A stretch of 64,000 bases of DNA from Cardiobacterium sp. Marseille-Q4385 (GCF_916618745.1 NZ_OU745373.1:1750501-1814500), one strand, 5' to 3'; shown: positions 41,384-50,461, counted from the stretch's first letter. Notes: generated by a model from the letters alone, not told the origin. Program-made: numbers and translations.

Positions 41384-41922
41384 GGCGTATCTCCTGCCTG
41401 CTTGGCGAGGCACTGTGCATAGGCGAGAAGTGCATCACCGTCATGCAGGGCGCCGGTGGATTTAGCGACCATTTTGCCGTCCACATACCAGGCGGAGAGC
41501 GGCAGGCCGACGCCGCCGAGTTTTTTCAGGAGGCCGCTGTCACCGCTATTGTCGCGCGGCAGTTTGTGGATTTTCAGGTCGGCGAAGAGATTGTCGATTT
41601 GCGCGGCATCATCGCCGAGGTTGAGGGTGATGATGTCAAACGGCGCGTCTTCACGTTGCGCGAGCTGGTCGAGCAGCGGCAGTTCCGCGCGGCAGGGCGC
41701 GCACCACAGTGCCCAGACGTTAAGCAGCGCCACTTTGTGCTTGCCGTCGTGTTTGACCAGTTCGTTGAGCGGGGTCGCGGCGGAGGCAGGCAGGAAGCCT
41801 TCCGGCGGGATGCATTCCGCCTTGGGCGGCTCCGGCGGGTTAATGGGCAGGATAACTGCCGGCCCTGCTAGCGCCGCCGTGGCGGCGAGCAGCAGGGCGG
41901 CAAGGGCGTGACGGGTTTTCAT
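41380..41922 (-). CDS. Periplasmic TlpA-like thioredoxin
   Basis: A 180-residue protein. A signal peptide ending ...AALAG precedes a thioredoxin fold with the active site WALWCAPCRAELPLL, and the cis-Pro is probably in VGLPLSAWYVDGK. TlpA-type proteins reduce disulfides, including those of Sco and the oxidase CuA or cbb3 sites. The ATGA overlaps on both sides place it in the same transcript as sco, supporting a role in keeping copper chaperone cysteines reduced. Confidence 0.88.
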   Translation of the reverse strand: MKTRHALAALLLAATAALAGPAVILPINPPEPPKAECIPPEGFLPASAATPLNELVKHDGKHKVALLNVWALWCAPCRAELPLLDQLAQREDAPFDIITLNLGDDAAQIDNLFADLKIHKLPRDNSGDSGLLKKLGGVGLPLSAWYVDGKMVAKSTGALHDGDALLAYAQCLAKQAGDTP

Positions 41923-42623
41923 GCCTTGTCTCCCCGGTCTTTGGCGATGGCTTTTTCAATGTCGCGCGCGAGTTTGTCTGCACCGCTTTGGTAGTCGAAG
42001 ACGTCGATCATTTCGCGCTTCGGCGAGAGCAGGTAAATCATGGTGCTGTGATAGACGGTATAGCCTTCGGGCAGGTCGGGCGGGGTCACTTTTTTGCCTT
42101 GGTGGCGGTAGCCGAAGGTGGCGTTGAAGCGCTTGGCGGTCGCCTCGATGGTTGGCATATCGCCGGTGAGGCCGATGATGCGCGGGCTGAAATAATTGGT
42201 GTACTGGTTGAGCACTTTTGAATTGTCGCGCAGCGGGTCAATGCTGATGAACACGGGCTGGATGACGTCCGGCTCTTTCACCTTCTTCAGCATTTCGCCG
42301 AATTCGTAAAGGGTCGTCGGGCAGACGTCCGGGCAGGAAGTGAAGCCGAAGGCGACCAGCAGGTATTTGTCGGCGAAGGGGGCATCGGCATCTGTCACGG
42401 GTTTGTCTTCCGGGCCGGTCAGGGCGAAGTGGTAGGTATCGCCGATGACGGGCGGCGCGGTCGGCACAGCGGTACCGGTCGGCACCGCATCGGCAGTGGG
42501 GGCAGCGGCAGGAGCGGTAGTTTCCGAGGCGGCGGCAGGGGCAACCTGTTCCGCCAGTGCGACAGGGGTAGTGAGGGCGGTGAAGAGGGTAGCGGCAAGG
42601 AGGGAACGAAGCGGGTGGGTCAT
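41919..42623 (-). CDS. SCO1/SenC copper chaperone
   Basis: A 234-residue protein. The start at 42623 (MTHPLRSLL) gives a signal peptide ending ...PVALA; the frame is open upstream without signal. An Ala/Pro/Thr-rich linker (about 25-60) leads to the thioredoxin-like SCO domain with the copper-binding FTSCPDVCPTTL and the distal His in TVYHSTMIYLLSP. It delivers copper to, or reduces, cytochrome oxidase and perhaps NirK. The -10 TATAAT on the minus strand at 42657-42652 is its likely promoter, in a 222-bp divergent spacer with the next gene. Confidence 0.92.
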   Translation of the reverse strand: MTHPLRSLLAATLFTALTTPVALAEQVAPAAASETTAPAAAPTADAVPTGTAVPTAPPVIGDTYHFALTGPEDKPVTDADAPFADKYLLVAFGFTSCPDVCPTTLYEFGEMLKKVKEPDVIQPVFISIDPLRDNSKVLNQYTNYFSPRIIGLTGDMPTIEATAKRFNATFGYRHQGKKVTPPDLPEGYTVYHSTMIYLLSPKREMIDVFDYQSGADKLARDIEKAIAKDRGDKA

Positions 42624-42845
42624 GGCTGTCTCCGGTTGAAAAACTGCCTGCATTATAGCGGGATGGGCGCACACTTTGCCGCCTGCGCGGGCAATCCTGC
42701 TGCTTTGTCATGCTGCGGTGAAAGCACGCGGTTAACCCGGCGGATGAACGTGAAATGGAACGAATCCTAACCAAGCGTAAAGAACGCCCCGGCGCGAATC
42801 CGCTAAGATGCGCCGCCTCAATCCCCACCCGCTAAGGAGACAACC

Positions 42846-43235
42846 ATGAGAAAAACTCTGCTCACGACGCTTGCTGCCGCCCTCGCTGCCAGCGCCGCTT
42901 TCGCCGAAGTGCCACTGAAAGCGCTGAAAGACCTGCCAAAAGACGCCTATATCCCTGCCGACGTGACCTTCATCGAAGGCGCGGATGACGAAACCGGCGG
43001 CGTCGATTTCACCGTACAAAGCAGTGGCAAACTCGCCGACATCGCCGCCGATATTCAGGCCAAGGCACAGGAACGCGGCTGGACCGAAGCAGCGAATGAA
43101 GTCGGCGAAGACAGCGCCAAATTCGAATACAAGAAAATGAACGGCGACGAGCTAGAATACAGCGTCAATTACGTTCTCTTGCCGGAAGGCGGCAAGACGC
43201 AGATTGAAGTCGTCTTTCTGGATGAACGGAAATAA
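42846..43235 (+). CDS. Small periplasmic protein of unknown function
   Basis: A 129-residue protein with AAGGAG before the start and a signal peptide ending ...ASAAFA. The mature 109 residues look alpha/beta with SSGKLADIAADIQAKAQERGWTE and YSVNYVLLPEGGKTQIEVVF, giving one helix and several strands. No family recognised. Divergent from the sco operon and followed by its own terminator, so it is probably a single-gene unit. TAAGAT at 42804-42809 may be its -10. Confidence 0.78.
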   Translation: MRKTLLTTLAAALAASAAFAEVPLKALKDLPKDAYIPADVTFIEGADDETGGVDFTVQSSGKLADIAADIQAKAQERGWTEAANEVGEDSAKFEYKKMNGDELEYSVNYVLLPEGGKTQIEVVFLDERK

Positions 43236-43247
43236 CCGCTCACGAGC

Positions 43248-43273
43248 AAAGCCCCACCTGTCGGGGCTTTTTT
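43248..43273 (+). terminator. Terminator after the small periplasmic protein gene
   Basis: AAAGCCCC, 7-nt loop, GGGGCTTT and a further T run. Confidence 0.88.
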
Positions 43274-43296
43274 ATATCAACGGCAAACCCGCTGCC

Positions 43297-44574
43297 ATGC
43301 CCTTCCTGCCCATCCTGCTCGCCTTCTTCATCGCCATCGCATCCGTCAATGCCAAGGAAGTCCAGCCATCCCCTGCCGATGTCGCACGTCATCAGGCAGA
43401 ACTGGCGCTGGCCGCCGGTCGCACTGCTGAGGCGCGTTACTGGTATCAGGAGGCGATTGGCTACAACGATGAGTCTGCCAGCATCGGCGGCGACCCCGCC
43501 CTCGTGTATAACCTCGCCGTCCTCAACTACGGCGATGGCGTGACCCGTAACCTGCACGAATTGCTAGACTACGCCGCCGCAAGCGGCATCAGCGCTGCCG
43601 ACGTCCTGCTGGGCGATTTGTACGAGAGCGGACGCAGCGGCTTTCCGCATGACCCCAGCCGTGCCCGCGAGCATTGGCAGCGCGCTGCCGCCGTTGGCGA
43701 CAATCGCGCCCGTCTACGCCTCGCTGTTGATGACCCCGCTATGCTGGATGCTGCTGCCGCTGCGGGCGATCCCACTGCCTTATGGCTGCTCGCCTCGCAG
43801 GAAGAACAGACAGGCGACGCTGCCCGTGCGCTGGCGGATTACCGTCGGGCGGCAGCAAACGGCAGTACCGCCGCGATGACCCGCCTCGGCCTGCACTACC
43901 TCAGTCTCAGCCGGCCGCACACTTTTGCTGCGCGGTACTGGCTGGAAAAAGCTGCTGCGCGCGGCGATAGCATTGCGGAAAACTATCTGCGCTACCTCTA
44001 TCTGCAACAATCGTCTGACAGCCCCGCCGCACGCACCACCGCCCGCTGGCTCGCCCGCCTCGCCGTTGCACAGGCAAAGACGGATGACGACCCCACCCCG
44101 CCACGCGCAAACCTGATTAGACATTGCGAGATCTGGGGCGGCCCAAGCTGCATCAAAACCGGCGACTGGTACTACCGGCAGGGGCGTTACGCCGCTGTCC
44201 GCTACTACTGGGAAAAATCCGTCAAGGCTGACTACGACGATACCGTCCGGATGCTGCTTGGCAGCATGGATTACGACGCTGGCAACCATGCCGCCGCCTA
44301 CCGCCATTGGGACAATGCTATCCGCCACCGGATGGCAAATGAATATCTTGCCCGCGCGTGGACGGCATGGCCCTGCTACCCCTACAACGTCCCCGCCCAC
44401 GATAAAGTGCGCCGCGAATGGTGCCGCCTCGCCGAGCCACTTCTGGATGACGGCACCCGCCCCCGCTATTGGAAAGCTTGCGAAGAGTCGCCCATGGCAT
44501 CGCGCCTATACATCTCACTCCCTCCGATACCGGCAGGATGCCGGGAATGGGTCCTCCCCAATTCCCACAAATAG
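43297..44574 (+). CDS. Exported Sel1/TPR-like repeat protein
   Basis: A 425-residue protein. The ATG at 43297 is chosen because it opens a clean signal peptide (MPFLPILLAFFIAIASVNA). The frame is open to 43204, but that would cross the terminator of the gene upstream. Helical repeats of Sel1 type follow: ALAAGRTAEARYWYQEAIGY, LYESGRSGFPHDPSRAREHW, LGLHYLSLSRPHTFAARYWL. Seven cysteines cluster in the last 130 residues (HCEIWGGPSC, WPCYPYN, WCRLA, KACEE, GCREW) and probably form disulfides. Such proteins scaffold protein complexes. Only 23 bp separate it from the terminator, so its promoter is unclear. Confidence 0.82.
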   Translation: MPFLPILLAFFIAIASVNAKEVQPSPADVARHQAELALAAGRTAEARYWYQEAIGYNDESASIGGDPALVYNLAVLNYGDGVTRNLHELLDYAAASGISAADVLLGDLYESGRSGFPHDPSRAREHWQRAAAVGDNRARLRLAVDDPAMLDAAAAAGDPTALWLLASQEEQTGDAARALADYRRAAANGSTAAMTRLGLHYLSLSRPHTFAARYWLEKAAARGDSIAENYLRYLYLQQSSDSPAARTTARWLARLAVAQAKTDDDPTPPRANLIRHCEIWGGPSCIKTGDWYYRQGRYAAVRYYWEKSVKADYDDTVRMLLGSMDYDAGNHAAAYRHWDNAIRHRMANEYLARAWTAWPCYPYNVPAHDKVRREWCRLAEPLLDDGTRPRYWKACEESPMASRLYISLPPIPAGCREWVLPNSHK

Positions 44575-44583
44575 GCACTGGTT

Positions 44584-44617
44584 GCCCGCCAAGCGGCGTA
44601 AATCCGGGCTTAGCGGG
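44584..44617 (-). repeat. R25-like copy with inverted flank
   Basis: GCCCGCCAAGCGGCGTAAAT is the reverse-oriented unit, and TAGCGGGC follows, pairing with the leading GCCCGC. Confidence 0.6.
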
Positions 44618-44661
44618 CAAGCGCCATAATCCCGGCATCACTTCCAGCGCGGATAACGACC

Positions 44662-44841
44662 ATGCCCCACATCACCCTGCCCCTCGACGACGCCACGCAG
44701 CAACTGCTCGAACAGGCTGCGCACGCCAGCGGGCAAAGCCCCGCCTGCCGGGGCTTTTTAATGCACAGCCCTTCGTATTCGTACACGACAAAAAGCCTCG
44801 CAACGACGCCGCTCGGCGAGCCCAGTATTTATACCGCCTGA
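44662..44841 (+). pseudogene. Possible fragment of a ribbon-helix-helix antitoxin gene
   Basis: The 59-codon frame begins MPHITLPLDDATQQLLEQAA, which looks like the first strand and helix of an Arc/CopG-type antitoxin. After HASGQS it runs into a terminator hairpin (44735-44759) and then R25 repeat sequence. The C-terminal half of a real gene is absent and no toxin gene follows. Could be a decayed locus or chance. Confidence 0.35.
44735..44759 (+). terminator. Rho-independent terminator in the repeat-rich spacer
   Basis: AAGCCCC, 7-nt loop, GGGGCTT and a T run. No intact gene lies directly before it. Confidence 0.75.
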
Positions 44842-44887
44842 CGGGCCCAGTAACGACGCCGCTTGGCAGATTTTTGTCGTGTACGAA
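44778..44887. repeat. Three R25 copies enclosed by a 17-bp perfect inverted repeat
   Basis: TTCGTACACGACAAAAA at 44778-44794 is exactly reverse-complemented at 44871-44887. Between them, R25 units start at 44808, 44833 and 44858, precisely 25 bp apart. The 110-bp unit could fold as one structure and looks like a miniature element or a transcribed hairpin. Confidence 0.85.
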
Positions 44888-44901
44888 GGCACAGCCAATA
44901 C

Positions 44902-44937
44902 AAACCCCGCCAAGCGGGATAAATGCCGGCTTATCTA
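44902..44937 (-). repeat. Single R25 copy, minus orientation
   Basis: CCCGCCAAGCGGGATAAAT is the TTTAT-type unit on the minus strand. The rest of the spacer up to mfd (44938-45295) shows a CATCATC/GATGATG hairpin at 45111-45132 and a -10-like TATAAT at 45262-45267, but no gene. Confidence 0.7.
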
Positions 44938-45295
44938 TTTGAGGTGTTGTCGGCAACGTCTCTACATTTTCCGCGCTGTCGTAGTGCTGCCGTGCTATCC
45001 AGAACACTATATCCGCCGGCGGGCTATGAATCGTGTTGCCGCCGCTCTGCGCGGATTTCCGCTGCCGATAACGGTACCAATGGCCGCAAACAGGCAGCAT
45101 CAAAATCCCACATCATCTTTTTGCTGATGATGCGTGTGCAAACAGATTGACCGCCGTTTCGTGAATGGTGGCGAACGCATCGCTCCTAAATTGCATACAG
45201 TTTCCGCCAATGGACAGCCTGTTACGGTAAACCGCCGCCCAGCCCCCACAGGCGCAAGCGCTATAATTGCGCGTCCCACGAACGCTGCACGAACC

Positions 45296-48200
45296 ATGAA
45301 CCCCCTTTACCTGCCTTACAACCTGCACCGCCACCTCTCCGGCAAACACGTCCACCTCCTCATCGCCGCCGATGCCCGCCAGGCCGAATACTGGTACCAG
45401 AACCTCAAATACTGGACGAATGACGCCGCGCACCTCTACTGGTTCAGCGACTGGGAAACCCTGCCTTATGACCAATACACCCCGCATCCCGACCTCATTG
45501 CCGAGCGCCTGCGCGTGCTTGCCGAACTGCCGACGCGCGAACGCGGCGTTGTCGTCACCAGTGCCGCCGCACTCAGCCAGCGCCTCTGCCCGCAGACCCA
45601 CCTCGACCGCTACGGCATCCACCTCAGCGTCGGCGACCGCCTCAAACGCGACGACCTCATCCACCGTCTCGAACAGGCGGGCTACCAGCACACCGTCCAC
45701 ATCACCAGCAAAGGCGAATATGCTGCACGCGGCAGCATCATCGACCTCTACCCGATGAACGCGCCTGATCCCATCCGCCTTGAATGGTTCGACGACGACA
45801 TTGACAGCATCCGCACCTTCGCGGTCGACAGTCAGCTCACCCTCGAAAAACACCCGCACATCAGCATCCTGCCGCGCAGCGAAATCGACCTCTCCGACGC
45901 TGGCCGCGTCTGCTACCGCCAGAACGCCCGCCTGCACTACGGCGAAAAAATCACCAACAGCCCGCTCTACCGGCAAATCAGCGACGGCCAGACCCCGCAA
46001 GGCCTCGAATACTACCTGCCACTTTTCTACGACGAAACCGCGACCCTCTTCGACTACCTGCCCGCGCACAGCCGCCACATCGCCTGCGATAACCTCGCAG
46101 ACACCCTCGCCCAACATGCCGCCTGGTGCGAAAAACGCTACCAGCGCACCAACCCGTTGCGCGAAAACCAACTCCTGCCGCCTGCCGCGCTGTGGCTGCA
46201 ACCGGACGAAGTCCTTGCCAGACTCGCGCGCATCCCCACCCACCCCTACCCCGAAAAAGCCACGCCCATTGACATCCACGGCAGCGCCGCCGAACGGGAA
46301 AAAGCGTGGCTTGCCCTCGCCAAACACAGCAACAACATCACCATCCACTACCCGACGAATGGCGTGCGCGAACAATGGCAAGAACGCCTCGGCGCCTACC
46401 CCGCCATCACCCACACCGTCAGCCCGAACCGCCACAGCTTCCGGGACGGCGACACCATCCACCTCGCCGAAGCCGACCTGCACACTAGCCCGCCCGCCAC
46501 CGACTACCGCCGCCCGCCCGGTCGCGATCCGGCCAGCCTCATCCACAACCTGCACAACCTCACCCCCGGTACCGCCGTCGTCCATGCTGACTACGGCGTT
46601 GGCCGCTACCAGGGTCTCACTACCCTCGAAGAAGGCGGTGACGAACTCATCCAGATCGACTACGCCAAAGGCGCCAAACTCTACGTCCCCACCACCGACA
46701 TTGACCTCATCAGCCGTTACGGCGGCGCCGATCCGGACAACGCCCCGCTGCACGAACTCGGTGGCAAACAATGGCAAACCACCCGCCGCAAAATCCGCGA
46801 CAACCTGCACGACACCGCCGCCGAACTCCTCGCCCTCTACGCCAAACGCGAAGCAACAAGCGGCATCATCATCCCCCATGACCCTGCCGCACAAGCCGCG
46901 CTTGCCGCCGAATTCCCCTACACCGCCACCCCCGACCAGCAGCACGCCATCGACGCCGTCCTCGCCGACCTCGCCAAAACACAGCCGATGGACCGCATCA
47001 TCTGCGGCGACGTCGGCTTCGGCAAAACCGAAGTCGCCGTGCGCGCCATCCACGCCGTTGCCAGTGCCGGCTACCAGACCGCCCTCATCGCCCCGACCAC
47101 CCTGCTCGCCGAACAGCACTACCACAACCTGCAAGACCGCTTCGCCAACCACCCCATCACCATCGACAACATCAGCCGCTTCAAAAGCGCTAGCGAGGCC
47201 AAAAAAGCCATCGAGCGCCTCAAAGCGGGCCAAACCGACCTCATCATCGGCACCCACCGCCTCCTGCAAAAAGACGTGGCCTTCCACAACCTCGGCCTCG
47301 TCATCATCGACGAAGAACAACGCTTCGGCGTTCGCCACAAAGAAAAACTCAAAAGCCTCAGAAGCGACACCAACCTGCTCACCCTCACCGCCACCCCCAT
47401 CCCGCGCACCCTCAACCTCGCCCTCAGCGGCCTGCGCGACATCAGCATCATCGCCACCCCGCCCGCCGGACGGCAAAACATCCAGACCATCCTCAGCGAA
47501 TGGGATATCGATACCATCACCGACGCCTGCGAACGCGAACACCGCCGGGGCGGGCAAACCTACATCCTGCACAACGACATCGACAGCATCGAACGCATCG
47601 CCCGCCTCATCCAGGAACACCTGCCCGAGCAACGCATCGCCATCGCCCACGGGCAAATGCGCGAACGCGAACTCGAACACATCATGCAGAACTTCCAGAA
47701 CCGCCACCACGACATCCTCATCGCCACCACCATCATCGAATCCGGAATCGACATCCCCAACGCCAACACCATCATCATCAACCGCGCCGACAAACTCGGC
47801 CTCTCCCAACTGCACCAACTGCGCGGACGGGTCGGGCGCAGCCACCACCAGGCCTACGCCTACCTCATCATCCCCAACTGGAACACCCTCGGCAAAGACG
47901 CCCAACGCCGCCTTGACGCCTTCACCACCCTCGACAGCCTCGGCGCCGGCTTCCTGCTCGCCAGCCAGGACCTCGAAATCCGGGGCGCAGGTGAAATCCT
48001 CGGCGACGAACAATCCGGACAAATCCAGCAAATCGGCATCAGCTACTACCTCGACCTGCTGGAGCGCAGCATCGCCGCCCTCAAAAACGGCAGCGGCGAC
48101 ATCGAGCTGGACGCGCCGCGCATCACCATCGAACTCGGCGCGCCCGCACTCCTGCCCGCTGACTACATCTACGACCCGCAAGAACGCCTCGACCTCTACC

Positions 48201-48562
48201 AGCGCCTTGCGCAGACAAAAGACGAAGCGGGACTTGCCGCCATCAGCGCCGAACTCACCGACCGCTTCGGCAAACAGCCGGAAGCGGCGAAAAACCTCAT
48301 CAACCGCACACGCCTGCGCCTGCAAGCCGAACCGCTCGGCGTCGAGCACATCAGCCTGAGTGAAACCGAAACCCGCATCCGCTTTGCCGACCCGACCCGC
48401 ATCAACCCCGAACCGCTGCTCACGCGCCTGCAAACCGAACCGCACCGCTACCGCCTGAATGGCAACACCGCCGTCACCATCCACCACCCCGACAGCCCCG
48501 ACCTCACGCACCGCCTCGCCGAACTCGAACAACTGCTCACCGACATCACGCCGAAAAACTGA
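45296..48562 (+). CDS. mfd: Transcription-repair coupling factor Mfd
   Basis: A 1,088-residue protein (E. coli about 1,148). The start MNPLYLPYNLHRHLSG at 45296 lies 28 bp after the -10-like TATAAT; in-frame sequence further upstream is not conserved-looking. The N-terminal UvrB-like module, the RNA-polymerase-binding domain (VVHADYGVGRYQGL), then translocase motifs GDVGFGKTEVAV (Walker A), IIDEEQRFG (DEEQ box), TATPIPRTL and the TRG/VI region (QLRGRVGRS) are all present. It removes stalled RNA polymerase at lesions and recruits UvrA. Stand-alone gene between repeat-rich spacers. Confidence 0.97.
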   Translation: MNPLYLPYNLHRHLSGKHVHLLIAADARQAEYWYQNLKYWTNDAAHLYWFSDWETLPYDQYTPHPDLIAERLRVLAELPTRERGVVVTSAAALSQRLCPQTHLDRYGIHLSVGDRLKRDDLIHRLEQAGYQHTVHITSKGEYAARGSIIDLYPMNAPDPIRLEWFDDDIDSIRTFAVDSQLTLEKHPHISILPRSEIDLSDAGRVCYRQNARLHYGEKITNSPLYRQISDGQTPQGLEYYLPLFYDETATLFDYLPAHSRHIACDNLADTLAQHAAWCEKRYQRTNPLRENQLLPPAALWLQPDEVLARLARIPTHPYPEKATPIDIHGSAAEREKAWLALAKHSNNITIHYPTNGVREQWQERLGAYPAITHTVSPNRHSFRDGDTIHLAEADLHTSPPATDYRRPPGRDPASLIHNLHNLTPGTAVVHADYGVGRYQGLTTLEEGGDELIQIDYAKGAKLYVPTTDIDLISRYGGADPDNAPLHELGGKQWQTTRRKIRDNLHDTAAELLALYAKREATSGIIIPHDPAAQAALAAEFPYTATPDQQHAIDAVLADLAKTQPMDRIICGDVGFGKTEVAVRAIHAVASAGYQTALIAPTTLLAEQHYHNLQDRFANHPITIDNISRFKSASEAKKAIERLKAGQTDLIIGTHRLLQKDVAFHNLGLVIIDEEQRFGVRHKEKLKSLRSDTNLLTLTATPIPRTLNLALSGLRDISIIATPPAGRQNIQTILSEWDIDTITDACEREHRRGGQTYILHNDIDSIERIARLIQEHLPEQRIAIAHGQMRERELEHIMQNFQNRHHDILIATTIIESGIDIPNANTIIINRADKLGLSQLHQLRGRVGRSHHQAYAYLIIPNWNTLGKDAQRRLDAFTTLDSLGAGFLLASQDLEIRGAGEILGDEQSGQIQQIGISYYLDLLERSIAALKNGSGDIELDAPRITIELGAPALLPADYIYDPQERLDLYQRLAQTKDEAGLAAISAELTDRFGKQPEAAKNLINRTRLRLQAEPLGVEHISLSETETRIRFADPTRINPEPLLTRLQTEPHRYRLNGNTAVTIHHPDSPDLTHRLAELEQLLTDITPKN

Positions 48563-48574
48563 GGCCAGGAAGAA

Positions 48575-48891
48575 ACCCGCTTGACGCGAGTCGAGAATTT
48601 ATCCCGCTTAGCGGCGTTTATCTCCTTGCCATTGTGGGAAGGCTGGGATGGGGGTAGCAAACAAGTCGCGCAGAGATAAAACCAGTATTTATACCGCTTG
48701 GCGCGCTACCCAAGCCCAAAATTTGCACGGAAAAAATCCCTTCCCCCGCTTGCGGGGGACGGGGCTCCCATGAAAAAAATACTCGCATTTTTTTCATGGG
48801 TACCCGGGAAGGTGGCCGAAGGCCGGAAGGGGGGAATAAAAACCCAAGATTTATTCCGCTTGGCGAGTCCAGCATTTATCCCGTTTGCCGT
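48575..48891 (+). repeat. Five dispersed R25 copies between mfd and hemN
   Basis: Plus-oriented copies have CCGCTT at 48577 and 48604, then at about 48694 (ACCAGTATTTATACCGCTTG), and a pair 25 bp apart at 48856 and 48881 (CCGCTT, CCGTTT), joined by AGTCCAGCATTTAT. The TTTAT-N-CCGCTT form is typical of this site. Confidence 0.8.
48743..48836. repeat. Cluster of strong palindromes in the mfd-hemN spacer
   Basis: CCCCCGC-TT-GCGGGGG at 48743-48758 is followed by a perfect 14-bp stem, CCCATGAAAAAAAT (48767-48780) and ATTTTTTTCATGGG (48787-48800), with a 6-nt loop. ACCCGGGAAGG and GGCCGAAGGCC come next. Not coding. No terminator geometry for mfd, although it may end mfd transcripts. Confidence 0.85.
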
Positions 48892-48969
48892 CCTCCTGCC
48901 TGAAGTCAACGCCGCGCCGTCTGCCGCTTGCTACAATCGCGCCACTTTTCATCCGACACCCAAATCACC

Positions 48970-50352
48970 ATGAGCCAATACTTTGACGCCGCGCTGATCC
49001 AGAAATACAGCCAAAGCGGCCCGCGCTACACCTCCTACCCGACCGCCGTCGAATTTCACGACCGCTTCACCGCCGCTGATTACACCCGCCACCTTGATGC
49101 CAGCAACGCGAGCAAACGCGACCTCTCACTCTACGTCCACATCCCCTTCTGCGAACACGTCTGCTACTACTGCGGCTGCAACAAAATCATCACCCACAAC
49201 CACGGCCAGTCCGACGATTACCTCGATTACCTCGAACGCGACATCGCCCGTCAGGCAGCGCATATCGACAAAACCCGCCGCGTCATCCAGCTGCACCTCG
49301 GCGGCGGCACGCCCACCTTCCTTGACCACACGCAGATGCAGCGCCTGCTTGCCATGCTGCACGCGCATTTCCCGCATTTCGCTGCGGATAACGAAGGCGA
49401 ATTCAGCATCGAAATCGACCCGCGCACCGTCACCCCGGCGGACCTCGGTTTCCTGCGCGGACTGGGCTTCAACCGCGTCAGCTTCGGCGTGCAGGACTTC
49501 GACCCGCGTGTGCAGAAAGCGGTAAACCGCATCCAGTCCTTCGAACACGTCCGCGACACCATCATCGCGGCGCGCGAAGCGGGATACCACAGCATCAGCG
49601 CCGACCTCATCTACGGCCTGCCGCTGCAAACCGTGGCGAGCTTCCGCCGCACCCTGGAACAAATCGGCGAACTGGCGCCCGACCGCCTCGCTGTTTTTAA
49701 CTACGCGCACATGCCGCACATCTTTGGCGCGCAGAAACAAATCAACGCCGCCGACCTGCCCGACGCCGCTGGCAAATTACAACTACTGCAAACCACCATC
49801 GAACAGCTCACCACGGGCGGCTACGAATTTATCGGCCTCGACCACTTTGCCCGCCCGGAAGACAGCCTCGTCCGCCACCAGCGCGAAGGCACGCTTTACC
49901 GCAACTTTCAGGGCTACTCGACCTTCTCCGACTGCGACCTGCTCGGCTTCGGCATCAGCGCCATCAGTATGCTCGGCAGTTGCTACAGCCAGCACGAAAA
50001 AGCGCGCAGCCGCTACTACAAAGCGCTGGACGGCGGCGGAATCCCCGTCTTGCGCGGCATTGAACTCAGCATGGACGACCACATCCGCCAGCACGTCATC
50101 ACCGACATCATGTGCAACTTGCGCCTTGATCTCGATGCCGTCAGCGCACGCTGGCACATCGACGCCCCGGCTTACTTCGCCCGCGAATGGCAGGCGCTGC
50201 AACCGCTCGCTGCCGACGGCCTGGTGCAACTGGACGGGCAGCGCCTCAACGTCCTCCCGCTTGGCCGCCTGCTCATCCGCAACATCGCCATGATCTTCGA
50301 CGCTTACCTGCACAAGGCGGAAAATGCCAAGCGCTTCTCTAAAGTTATTTGA
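48970..50352 (+). CDS. hemN: Oxygen-independent coproporphyrinogen III dehydrogenase
   Basis: A 460-residue radical-SAM enzyme. The start MSQYFDAALIQKY at 48970 is the family N-terminus; GPRYTSYPTAVEF and HIPFCEHVCYYCGCNK, with CxxxCxxC for the 4Fe-4S cluster, follow. LHLGGGTPTFL and the C-terminal HemN domain are intact. It makes protoporphyrinogen IX without oxygen, fitting the low-oxygen respiration genes here. TACAAT at 48932-48937 is the likely -10; no FNR box was found. Confidence 0.96.
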   Translation: MSQYFDAALIQKYSQSGPRYTSYPTAVEFHDRFTAADYTRHLDASNASKRDLSLYVHIPFCEHVCYYCGCNKIITHNHGQSDDYLDYLERDIARQAAHIDKTRRVIQLHLGGGTPTFLDHTQMQRLLAMLHAHFPHFAADNEGEFSIEIDPRTVTPADLGFLRGLGFNRVSFGVQDFDPRVQKAVNRIQSFEHVRDTIIAAREAGYHSISADLIYGLPLQTVASFRRTLEQIGELAPDRLAVFNYAHMPHIFGAQKQINAADLPDAAGKLQLLQTTIEQLTTGGYEFIGLDHFARPEDSLVRHQREGTLYRNFQGYSTFSDCDLLGFGISAISMLGSCYSQHEKARSRYYKALDGGGIPVLRGIELSMDDHIRQHVITDIMCNLRLDLDAVSARWHIDAPAYFAREWQALQPLAADGLVQLDGQRLNVLPLGRLLIRNIAMIFDAYLHKAENAKRFSKVI

Positions 50353-50360
50353 CGGGGTAG

Positions 50361-50398
50361 GTCGCCAAGCGGGATAAACACGGAGCTTGCGGCAAGCA
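50361..50398 (-). repeat. Single R25 copy after hemN
   Basis: GTCGCCAAGCGGGATAAACA matches the reverse-oriented TTTAT-type unit 9 bp after the hemN stop, followed by GCTTGCGGCAAGC, itself a small hairpin. Confidence 0.7.
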
Positions 50399-50417
50399 CA
50401 GGTTCAGCAGGCATGCA

Positions 50418-50447
50418 AAAACGGCGGGTGTGCCCCGCCGCTTTTTT
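50418..50447. terminator. Bidirectional terminator between hemN and metZ
   Basis: An A run, CGGCGGG, 5-nt loop, CCCGCCG and six T, between convergent genes. Confidence 0.87.
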
Positions 50448-50461
50448 GTTGTGAAGGTCGT

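Noticed and set aside
43204..43296. Upstream start for the Sel1-like gene
   Set aside because: It would translate through the terminator of the preceding gene, and a clear signal peptide begins at 43297.
45113..48532. 1,139-codon minus-strand ORF
   Set aside because: It is the exact antisense of mfd. GC-rich third positions keep the opposite frame open.
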